The notes under the pieces are model-generated. The model was not told the DNA's origin. It saw nothing but the letters and a program-made list of their open reading frames with translations, and did not search any database. DNA of 64,000 bases, from NCBI RefSeq assembly GCF_000340215.1, contig NW_006921535.1, positions 2,925,323 through 2,989,322 of the forward strand, read 5' to 3'. Origin of the DNA: Pseudocercospora fijiensis CIRAD86 (Eukaryota; Ascomycota; Dothideomycetes; Mycosphaerellales; Mycosphaerellaceae). Shown here one piece after another: positions 54,469 through 64,000 of the stretch. The number at the start of each line of letters is the position of its first letter. The stretch's first letter is position 1. The position numbers and the translations under genes were made by a program.

Positions 54469-56342
54469 TGTGGTAGGGTCGATCGCTATCGTGGCTCAGG
54501 AATGAACGAATGGGTCAGTCTTCGAAGCTCATCGTGTGCCTCTTCTGCTGTCGAAATGCCAGTGCCGGCGTGTTGTGACGATACTGACTGACATCCAGGC
54601 GCCCATGACAAGGTCAGGCAATAGCCGCCGCAGCTGAGCTGGTTGTTTGCCAGGTGCAGGTCGATTGGCGGAGGAACGAGCTTTCTTCATCCAGAGTCGC
54701 TCCTTCGACTTGGCCTCTCCACAACCCGATCTTTACAGTACCTTGACGTCAGCAACGAAGAGGCTTGCAAGGTCACCTACGGCCTTGAACGTTCTTATGG
54801 AAGACTTGAAGTTCACAATAGATCCAAGCGGGAACGCACGCAATGGGAAAACAAGAGTATCTCAATCGAGCATGGGCGTAAATTCATTCACCTCAAGCCC
54901 ATGCCAAGAGACCGCATGTGCGTCATGCTTACGGTAATGGTCCGATTAGTCATATACTTCAGGAGACTCAGGTCTCCATGGGAAGTGCATAGAACGTCTG
55001 AGAGCAACCCAGCACTGGCGAGCAGTGGCGATATCATCTGCAAATTGGCTGCGTGGAGAGCAGCCACCGTTCAATCAAGCGCAAGCGAGCTGTTGTAGAA
55101 TAGCTCGTACGCCGAGAACCTCTGTAACGATGTTCCTCCAACACGTGCTATCAGAAACATCGTTGTCCTGTTCCCTCAAGCTACGGTCGACAACACTCTT
55201 CGGAAGATTTGGAACGGGACTGAATATCCTGGAGGAGCACTTGCTTGCTTTGATTGCGTTGGCTGGGTTGGGGAGAACGCAGATCAAAAAGGCGGAGTGC
55301 AAATGGCCGCCATTGTCAACATGGTGAAGAAGCTCTTACTGACTCCGGAAGAGGAGCGAAGAATATGACCAAGAGTTGCGTAATACGTAATACCCAGACA
55401 CTCCGCCTGTGCGTGCACTCCTTGCCAAAATCTTTCCTCTAGCCCTATCCCTAACGTGATGGTGAACAAGTCGTTGATGTTCATCAGATCGACCGGCACA
55501 CGTAGTGGTCCACCGTAAGCCTGTGGCATGCATCCTCGGGGTATGAGAGCGTTCGGGTAGAAGTGATCATGGAGACGCATCGTTCGCTCGTCTGGGAGCA
55601 CGATTCAGACCCATGTTGTGCACTACTGCCTGAACTCATTCGGTCTCGTCGGCTCTATATCTGTCGTCAACCGCTGGTCGCAGTGAGACACTTAACCAAT
55701 CTTACGCTGCGCATTCCATTCGCCCCTTGAACACATCTCGAGCAATTTCTATGACCTCTGTGGGAGGAACTGAGTCTGAGATGGCTTCGGGGCGCTTGAT
55801 GTTTGCAGCCAAGGCAAGGCGGCTGCAATAATCGAATCTATCACAAAATGCATGTCACTAGGTATGCAGAGACGGCAGTTTCCAGGACCAATTTTCACCC
55901 GCGCCCCGTTACTTGGGTGTAATAATGTACGCTGCCTGTCCGGGCTGCATAATCTCAAAGCGAAACAGCGTGACTCTCAACGGAGGCACTCTAGCATGCA
56001 CGCGTGCGTTGAGAAAGAAAAGAGCAATCTCCTTCATTGCCCTCACCGAATGCTGAAGCCGTGTGCCTGCAACGCAGCTATGCGCCTGCAGTGATACCTG
56101 TCTTGTCCATTGAGTGCCCACCACAACGCTTTAGACAACGGAACCGAATGCTCAACGCGGCTTCCGTGCTTCATCTATCATTTCTTATGCATACACCCGG
56201 TCTCAGTGTCACTTCAGTGCGGTCGTCAAATGCCTTCAACCACTGGCCCTGTCTAGTCCTGATCATTCGTCGTGCTTTCATGAGCAAGATTCTACGAAGC
56301 CATGTGCTCACTCACAGCACCCTGACCACTTTCTTGGCCAAT
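54469..56342. other. Region without an intact gene; possible gene remnants
   Basis: This 1.87-kb stretch of normal composition has no complete gene. A plus-strand frame is open from 54643 to 55098 (151 codons, no features). The same frame reopens after one stop to 55370 as a plausible protein piece (see 55099-55370). A minus-strand frame of 105 codons (55284-55601) also has a protein-like part (GGPLRVPVDLMNINDLFTIT). Confidence 0.4.
55099..55370 (+). pseudogene. Possible gene fragment of unknown family
   Basis: The frame reads ENLCNDVPPTRAIRNIVVLF, then TEYPGGALACFDCVGWVGEN and AAIVNMVKKLLLTPEEERRI, ending in TGA. Amino-acid composition and helix pattern look protein-like. No start codon or splice-linked upstream exon is evident, since a TAG lies just before it in frame. 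It may be the last exon of a gene I cannot resolve or a relic. Confidence 0.3.
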
Positions 56343-57481
56343 CTACAAGTCCCTGTGTAACGGATTCTGCTGGCTGCCGCTGTAAACATCTGATTCCAAG
56401 ATATGACCAACACCTCTCATAGGATTCTGCTCGCCATCAATTTCCGCCAGATTCTTGCTGAGATACATGCTGGCCAGCGAATTCAGCCATCCTCCCAAAC
56501 GCCAAGCGGCTATGTCAAATGTCAGCAGGTGCATCCAAGATGTTAGTTGTCTTTCACGTCGATCTTCTCTTACCCTTCGCAAGCTGCAGCTCAATAATGT
56601 GGAAAGCGCCCTCGGCATACCCGTCTTTGTAAACATCGCTGCCGTTGACGTATCTGCCATATGCATAATCGCATACAATAGCATTGCTGCTTTGCGCCCA
56701 TTTCTCCGGACAGTAGGTCCCGCGCTCGATGTCCCAGTTGCAAATTGCCCAATCATCAATAGGCTCTCGGAAGCCGACCTTGCCGTTCTGCTCGCGGCGA
56801 ATGCGCTCATACAGGCCTTGGAAATATGGGTCGATCTTGTCGTCCGCGAAACCATTGGGACGATCAGTGCCTGCATAGAGGATCCAGCGGTCCTGGAGAG
56901 CTGTTCAGCACCCTAGAGGCAAGCTTCCAATTTCAAGTTAGACTTACCCAGGTCTGGTGCATGTTGGTCTCTGTTCCATTGAACGTCACCGGGAATCTGT
57001 TTCCTCCCAAAGCCCTCATAGACGTGTGCATGGGCTCGCAGACATCCATGATGAAATGTATGGTCCACTTCAGAGCCTGAGCACAGGTCTGATCTGGCTT
57101 ATAGTGTCCCTTGGCCAGATCCGCAATGCATGGCCGCAGAATGCTGGTTTGGTTGAAGATTTGCGAGACAACACAACCTCCTTGCTGGCAGTCGCGGTGG
57201 TAGAAGAGACCGCAATCGTCGGGTGGATTGTCTCGGGCGCTGATCCAGTGCCAGTTGTATGAATATGGCGCGGTGGTTCGACTGACTGTATCTGCCCAAG
57301 CCGCAGAACGTCCCACTGAGCCCTTATATTCCGGTTCCAGAATCTGGGACAGCATGTATTTTGTGTTTTGATTCAAGAGTTGGTCTACTACGTAGCCAAT
57401 CTGGTTATGAACTTGGAGATACCATGCTGTCGATGGCACGACCAGACGGCCGAAGCAGGCTAGGTGGATTGCAAGCTTCAT
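56343..57481 (-). CDS. Secreted S1/P1-type zinc nuclease
   Basis: Three minus-strand exons (57481-56948, 56892-56574, 56509-56343) join in frame to 339 residues. The introns are 55 and 64 bp, both with GTAAG donors. A signal peptide ends at STA, so Trp20 becomes the mature N-terminus, which itself binds zinc in this family. All nine expected zinc ligands can be placed: Trp20, His25, Asp in AAWADTV, His in NWHWI, His-Asp-His in IHFIMDVCEPMH, and His and Asp in MHQTWDRW, which spans the first splice site. The enzyme cuts single-stranded DNA and RNA and acts outside the cell or in vacuoles, for example to scavenge phosphate. Exon 3 gives AAWRLGGWLNSL, as in relatives. HFIMD replaces the common HFIGD. 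A hAT element lies 148 bp upstream. Confidence 0.88.
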
Positions 57482-57629
57482 GGTGTGGGAATTAGGGAGA
57501 GAGTAGACGGACAGTGTCTGGTCGCACAGGCTTCAAGGAATAAATACTCCAAAAGGTCATGGTAGAGAAGCTCCACTTCCAATGGCTGGTATGGCTGACT
57601 GTGGTGGGGTGCAGGTGCAGTGTCTCGAT

Positions 57630-60600
57630 TAGGGGTGCTGTTAGTAACCACTTGTCGGTGGAAAGCAACGTTAGTAACAAAACAACGTTAATAACCAGTT
57701 AGTATCAATCTTTATGCCTTAGGTGTCTATATAGACCTCACCTCTTTATAGTATAGAATAGACTAAGCCTATAGTAATAGCATAGTGCCTTCGTAACTAT
57801 CTCGGTACTAATATCCTTTATAGATCCGTCTCTTCCGACTTAGCTAAGCTCAATTTAGTATAGATTAGTACAGAGATTGCTTATATAGCTCTTCCGAGTA
57901 GTAGTTGCTTAGGCGACTGCTTAGTAGAGGGTTACCTAGCAACTATACTACTAGGGTTAGTAGAATAGTAGGTTTACTAATATTGTCCGAATAGCCTAAA
58001 ACTAGATAGTTCGAGAGGTATTGTTAAGAGAGAATTGCCTACTATTTTTCTACCTATTTCGACTACCTAATCCTCCGATTTTCGCATTTCTAGCAATTCT
58101 ACGAATCTTATAATTCCGACTTTTTTAAAATGCCTCGTTTAAAAGACCTAGTTAACCTTAACTTCTCCTAAGTCGATACCGCTAATATAAGCAAATTTGT
58201 AAGGTATATCTAGTACGATAGCGGGAAAGGAACGATAGTAGAGAGAAGCCTATTACGGAAGAAGGCGCACCTAGCGAAATGTTAGAAGTATTTAGACTAT
58301 AAGAGGGCTTACTATTCTAACGATAAAGAGGCGCCGCCGCGCAAGCAACGCACGCTGCTATTTAGTGTCGCTAAGTCTAAGAAGGTACGTAATTTAGCTA
58401 TTACGAGGGCGATATTATATAGTAGAAGGCTATTTAATCTCGTAGACGCGAGATTCTATCCTAAATAGCGCGAGGCCTTCTATACCTTCGATACTAATTA
58501 TAACCCTCTAAGTCGCGATAAGGTAGTAGATTGTATCGATATAGTACGAGCGGAGGTCGAGAAGGACGTTAAGGCGGTATTTAATGCGCTTCGAGACCTT
58601 AACTTTAGCGCTAATAAGAGTAAGAGCCGCGGTAGTACTCGTTTCTGTAACCTGTTAGCTAATATAGTATCTAGCTCGTTCTTCTGTAACCTGCTAGATA
58701 TAAAGGACTCTAACGCTAACGCTATTACCCTCGCGCGGTAGGTAACTAAGCAGGTAGCGCCCTTTGTTAATAGTAACCTTAAACGATAGAATAGCCTATA
58801 AACCGATACCTACGCGACAATAAGATTACTCTAGGACCGACTCGCCGAGAATCTACTTACTAAGCATATAATTTGCGTCTTTTACGACTCGTATAGTATA
58901 TAGCTATATATTAGCGACTAGGGTAACTATTAGAAGGACTCGCACCTACCGTTTTATAGCGATACGCTCCGAGAGGCTTTATATATACTTGCCTTATTTA
59001 AGAGGTCGAAGAAGGCTTAGAATATCCTAAAGGCCTTTACTAAGGACAACGAGGCTATTTTAAGGGCATTTGCTATCGCCTGTCTTACTCGCTAGGGGTT
59101 ATACTATACTATAATATATAGCCTATTTATAGCAATAACAACCCTTTAAGACTACTCGAGGGTTATAGCTTATAGGCTATTCCGAAGCTCGAATAGTCGC
59201 CTCGCAAAGGGCGCCTCTACTACCCTTAAGACTATTAACTCGCCTCTATTCTAGAGCCGCCTATAGAGCCTTTATATACTCCTTTAGCTAATTAACGAAG
59301 TACGGCTAGTTAGTAAGAGCGATACCTCTAAGGTTAGCGATATAGTGCCTCGCTAGCGGTAACTACGTCGCTCGATTAAGTAGGCGCGCCTGCCTTACTA
59401 GAAGGACCTATTGTCGCTCTTTAACCTCTAGTTTATTAAGCAAACACAACCCGTCTACTAGGTAGCGTACTCGTTATATATTAATAATCTATTAGTTTCT
59501 CGAGAATTTAGTAACCGCGAAGAAGAATACCGCATTGCCTTCTTTAAGCGCTATTTTACCTACGAAGACAACGATCCTTCTATATTCGAGCGCTATCTAC
59601 GATTTAACGACGAATTTATCGAATTCCGAGACTCTACGCAACGCTTCTTCGCTATTAGCAACTACTACGAGCTTAGTCGGCACCGAGAGCGCGGCAATAT
59701 TACTGCTTATTAGGACTTCCTTACTTGTAAAGCGCCTCTTATAGTAGAAGTCGCCCTCCGCCTATATAGAATATCTACTAACTTAGTACCTTCCGAGCGA
59801 GCCTTTAGCGCTATAAATTTTATATAGAACGACTATCGCTCGAAGCTATCTGCTACGCGTACCGACGACTATACCTATATCTATATAAATAGCCGCGCCT
59901 TACGTAGGCGACTAGTAGAAGAGGTAGTAAGACAGTAACGACAAGCTAAGTTACGAGAGATATAGTAGCGATAGTTAGCAACTAAGAAAGAGATTAGGAA
60001 GGCGGAATTAGACGCATTACTTGCCTTCGAAGAAGCTATAATAAATAACTACTACTTACTACTAAGCGACCCTCGCTATCTCTATATACCTAACCTTAAA
60101 TAGCTGTTTAATCTATATAGTCTATCTTACTACTAAGAAGATAACGACTTCGAAGACGAGCCTATTAATTATAAAGCGCTCTTCGAGGCGACAACGAGTA
60201 GTTAACTACTATAGTGCTTACTATTCTTTAAGCTAGTTAATAGCTAGGCTTCTTCCAAATACGACCCTCTAGTTAGCTATACGCTATTCAGTTAGTCGCT
60301 CTTATAAAACAACAATACTAACAACGGCTAGCAATAGCTAGAGACATATAGTAACTATACTAGTACGGAAGCGCTTAGACGACAAGCGCTCTAACAACGG
60401 CCGCATTATTAAGCTTAAGAAGTAGCCTATTCTATAGCAAGAAGTAGTCTATACAGCAGTCTCAATCTATAGCAAGAAGTAGTCTTATTCTATAGCTATA
60501 TTGCCTTTAATATAGCATTACCTTCTACCTCTAGTTAGCCCTAGTTAGCCTTATATTACTAACAACTTAGTAGACAAGAGCAACGTTATTAACATAGTTA

Positions 60601-60645
60601 GCAACGTTAGTAACGTTGCTAACAATTAACAACCTAGCACCCCTA
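57630..60645 (+). mobile_element. Complete 3.0-kb hAT element with target-site duplication
   Basis: The ends are TAGGGGTGCT and its complement AGCACCCCTA. The 8-bp duplication GTCTCGAT flanks them (57622-57629 and 60646-60653). Subterminal copies of AACGTTAGTAAC-like motifs occur at both ends. The interior holds one RIP-damaged transposase gene on the plus strand. The element is unrelated in its ends to the 9.5-kb hAT. Its left end lies in the promoter of the S1/P1 nuclease gene. Confidence 0.9.
58130..60205 (+). pseudogene. hAT transposase of the 3.0-kb element, RIP-damaged
   Basis: From ATG 58130 to TAA 60203-60205 one frame of about 690 codons is interrupted almost only by TAG. An N-terminal segment (about residues 20-80) may be a degraded BED-type zinc finger. 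The C-terminal dimerisation domain is clear near 59690-59830 (CKAPLIVEVALRLYRISTNL and PSERAFSAINFI). Tryptophan positions are mostly TAG, for example before DYKRAYYSNDKE. It cannot be active. Confidence 0.85.
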
Positions 60646-60653
60646 GTCTCGAT

Positions 60654-62830
60654 ATAGAAAAAGGGCTTAGGCACGACGGCTTAGACGTCTAATCGCGGCT
60701 TTAGGATGTCGATTATAACCTATAGGATACATAGGGAGCATTACCGTCCCTGTCTCTTCTATTATAATTAAGCTAAGTAGAATAAGTTATTAATTAATTA
60801 ACTATAGAATTGTATAAAGAAAGGAATTAAGTTTCTATCTAAGCTAGAGGCTATATATATCGCTAGGAAATTAGGCCTTAGCACTTAGCAGTACTAACTA
60901 ATCTATAATACTCCCCCTCTAGCAGAATCTGTTAGAATAAAAGGCTATTTTCCCTTACTTTTCCTTTCTCGGCTATTATAGGCATTGTTAGATAAAGTAT
61001 AGCTACCTTATAATTAATTAGATGCAGGTAACCTATATATTATATTCTAAGTAATATAGGGTTGCTTCTCCTAGTTCGCTAATTAGTCTAGTTCTTTTAT
61101 ATATACTAAAGTAAAAGTAAAGTCGTACTTGCTACGCGTTTGCTACTTAGACCCTATCTATATAGTAAGCCTAGCAGTCTATATTTAAGAGGTACGCTTT
61201 CTATTTAAACTTAAACTTCTTCTTTCTACTAACTAATATATAACCGAAATTTTTTAATATAGTTTAATATAACCTAATTTTAACTAGAGTTACTATTATA
61301 GCTACGGCAACTTAGTCTAGTCTAGGTAGCCTAGCTACTAGTATAGGTAGTAGTAGTAGCGGCGGCGGAGGAGACGATCTAAATAAGAAGCTGCCTAGTC
61401 GCTATAATAAGTAGTAGTTAATCGACAATAGTAAGGCTTTATTAATTAGATGCGCCTTCCTATACTAATAGAGAGTAGTTTTAAAGGAGATTAAGATTAC
61501 CGTCGCGATCCTATAGAAGATCCTAATCGCTCTAGCTAATTCGAAGTTTAACGAGATGCCTCCCTAGCTACGTAATAGCGATATTGTTATCTTCGTGCGT
61601 ATCTTTAAGTAAAAGGGTAGTAATACTCCCTTATACCTAGCTATCGTAGCTATAATATATAGGGCGGATAAGAAGTTTAACCTAGCCTCTAGATCTAACG
61701 TTAACTATCTTCTAGCTGTACTTATATATACTACTTCTAGTCGCACTATCTATTAGGGGAATAATAGGTATAAGCCCTATTAGGAGGGTAAGGGTATATA
61801 TAAGGAGTATATTACTCTAACTATTAATAGGAGTAAGTTTCTTAAGGGTGCCTATACTAATTGTACTAGCCCGAACTATTATAGTTATTATAACAAGTCG
61901 AGTAAGCTAGGTTTAACTCGAGATTTCAATTAGAAACTAACTAGGTTATAGGCTATATATCGCGCCCTCGTTCGAGTACTAATCGCTAGGTAAATCTTCC
62001 GGGTCCTATTAGGCTGCCGCCTCGTAATCTAGGTAGTATAGTAGGCAGCGATTAGCGTCGCCTATATATCCCGATTCCTTCTAGGATTAACTAGAACACT
62101 CCGGAAGGCGCTTAGGCGATTGCGAACGCGTTAGCTTAGTAGGCAGGGGTCTATACTACTGCTACGATAGCTAGTCGTAGTCGGAATCTATACTCTCGGC
62201 TTTCTTCTAGATCGGCTATACTAGTCCCGTCTAGCTCTTCTTAGAGTAGGCTATTAGATCGTTACTCTTCCTAGAGTAGGCTATTAGATCGTTAGGATAA
62301 CGACAAGGTCAACACTAACGAGGAAATAGGCAGTCCTTAAAGGGATAAGAGTATTCTTAGAAGGTTAGAGATCCTTTAGATAAAACTTCTAATATATAAT
62401 TTAAGATTTGTAGTATTAGGGAGCTTTTAGTCCTTATAGATTAGGCAAATCCAGTTTTGATATTTGTTTCTGCTTTAAGATGTTATACTAAGAGCTAAAA
62501 GATTGCTCTAGATACCGAGATGCCCTAGTAGAGAACTAGAAGAGTAGTTAGTCTATAGAGAGTAATAAAATAAAAATAAGTGTATTAAGTTTGACTTCCT
62601 GTTCTAGTAATAAATAAGAATAAAATAAGTAACTACTATAGAGTTTGTCCTTTGCTAGTCTAGATCCTAGAGGATAGGGTTATTTAACTTAGGCTTAGTA
62701 AGCTAGTCTGCTATTTAGAGATTAGTAGGAATATACTAAATATCAATCCTCCCTTTATTATACTGCTCTCTATAGTAGTAGTTCCTTAGGGAAACATGCC
62801 TTAACCTGCTAGAGTTAGTATAATTCTTTA
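60654..62830. other. Mutated repeat DNA without a recognised gene
   Basis: TA-rich, CA/TG-poor sequence continues to the right of the hAT. Around 61300-62100 a plus-strand frame with TAG/TAA codons shows Ser/Gly-rich and then basic stretches that could be a gag or an unknown element gene, but I cannot name it. The stretch at 62380-62830 probably belongs to the 3' part of the Copia remnant that follows. Confidence 0.45.
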
Positions 62831-62844
62831 TAAGATAGATAGTT

Positions 62845-63335
62845 AACTAGTTATTACAGTTGATTTTAATATAGTCAAACTTAAACCTAGTAAAGCTACT
62901 AATTTCCTTAGAGAGGTTCCTTAGCTACTTTAACTCCCTTATAGCTTTAGTAAGTGCTACGTACTCTGCCTTAGTACTAGAGTAGACAACTTCCTTCTAA
63001 AGCTAGTAGGATTTCTAGAGAACTAGTCCTCCTACTATAAGGAGTAGGAATCCTAATATAGACCTCGAGGTTTTTAGGTTACTAGCGAAGTTAGAATCTA
63101 AGTAGACCTTAAGATAGCTCTTAAGATTAACTTTTCTAGACTTGCTCTTCTTAAATACTAGGGATTTGTTAACTGTTCCTATAATATATTTCTAGATATA
63201 TCTTACTACTATAATATACTCTAGTCTAGGGTTTTGTAGGAATCTAGCTAAGTAGTTAATAGTATAAGTAATATTAGGTCTTGTCTAGTTAGAAAGATAC
63301 TATAGCTCCCTAATTATCTAATTAAAGAGTTCGTT
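62845..63335 (-). pseudogene. Copia-type RNase H remnant
   Basis: Minus-strand reading gives NITYTINYLARFLQNPRLEY, VRYI then KYIIGTVNKSLVFKKS, YLDSNFASNLKTSRS, GFLLLIVGG and VVYSSTKAEYVALTKAIREL. This is the well-known order of the RNase H domain at the end of Ty1/Copia polyproteins. Stops are TAG where Trp and Gln are expected. The rest of the element is not recognisable in the window. Confidence 0.8.
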
Positions 63336-64000
63336 ATTATAGTAGGCACGGAACGCCGGGCCTATATATACTTCCGTAGGACCGTAGATACTCTTACTAA
63401 TACGATACTATTGCCTAACTACTAATCGTCCCTTGTATAACAATTAGTAGCTTCGCTTTAGTTAGATCTAGATCCGTTCGAATAGTACCCGAGTACTAGA
63501 CGAACGGGCACCTTAAAAAAACTAAAAAAACGCGACCGCGAGGTCCCGTACTAGCGGTACCGACCTACCTACCTAACTATAACAACTACCTACGCTCGAT
63601 ACCGAGACGATTACGATAGTCCTCTAAATTCCGCATATTATCTTCCGTATATATATAGCTATATACCGATAGCCCTCTAATCGACGGCGCCCTATAGCCC
63701 TCTAATCGCTAGACTAGGCGGCCCGCCTTCCTTATCTAGGTTTGTTTACTCTATACTAGTACCTGCCGAAGCGGGTACCGGTCGAGGCAAGAGCCTATAA
63801 GTACCCTAATAGTTTCCCGAATTTAGTCTAGTTCCTTAACTCTATACTTATCCTACATTTTTATAAGATTACCGAGCCTACGCTTATTCTATAAATACGC
63901 TAGCTTCCGTACGCCCTAATTTAGACGCCTACTCGTTAAACATCGCTTTTTGCTTTAAGGAGTTCTTAGCTAACGCCGGTTACGCTAAGTTAGTATACTA
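63336..64000. other. Mutated repeat DNA at the right edge
   Basis: The composition remains RIP-like. I find no coding frame, LTR or inverted repeat that can be defended. It may belong to an element that continues beyond the window. Confidence 0.4.

Overview
The window looks like a chromosome segment of a filamentous ascomycete, probably a plant-associated Dothideomycete. The class is an inference; the ascomycete call is firmer. The genes have short introns (48-88 bp) with GT/AG ends and CTAAC/CTAAT-like branch points. They encode fungal secreted enzymes (endo-galactanase, amylase with a starch-binding domain, heme-thiolate peroxygenase, S1/P1 nuclease). The repeats carry a strong repeat-induced point mutation (RIP) signature: CpA/TpG are nearly absent, TpA is abundant and CpG is kept. 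Inside the repeats, glutamine and tryptophan codons have become TAG or TAA, and some ATG starts have become ATA.

Layout. 1-2160: mutated retroelement DNA, including an inverted partial copy of the Gypsy element found at 20202. 2161-11273: first gene island, with an aldehyde dehydrogenase, a mitochondrial-type PP2C phosphatase, a GH53 endo-galactanase and a proline-rich hypothetical gene. 11274-14488: a mutated DNA element with an integrase-type transposase. 14489-19301: second gene part, with a basic nuclear-type protein and a peroxygenase. 19302-44068: a 24.8-kb nest of transposons. 44069-57621: third gene island, with a SANT-like gene, alpha-amylase, an MFS carrier, a two-module secreted protein and an S1/P1 nuclease. 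57630-60645: a complete but mutated hAT element with an 8-bp target-site duplication. 60654-64000: further mutated repeats, including a Copia RNase H remnant.

The nest can be resolved from its own target-site duplications. A fold-back-like element (19302-44068) is split by a minus-strand Gypsy chromovirus (20202-43659; 197-bp LTRs; duplication AAAAT). The Gypsy is itself interrupted twice. A second Gypsy chromovirus (22297-29008; 187-bp LTRs; duplication GCTTC) sits in its pol. A 9.5-kb hAT-type element (32538-42066; 20-bp terminal inverted repeats; duplication CTATCGCG) sits in its gag.

The most unusual content is in this 9.5-kb hAT element. Besides a hAT transposase with introns, it carries two different genes with a recognisable histone H3 fold (core at about 38510-38820, and exons at 40100-40780). 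It also has a lysine/arginine-rich small protein gene and several unrecognised genes. A palindromic AGCCGGCT motif recurs in its introns and spacers. In both H3-like cores the nonsense codons fall at expected Gln positions, mostly at glutamines that canonical H3 also has, so intact H3-like proteins existed before RIP. I know of no described hAT element that encodes histones; this needs a literature and database check.
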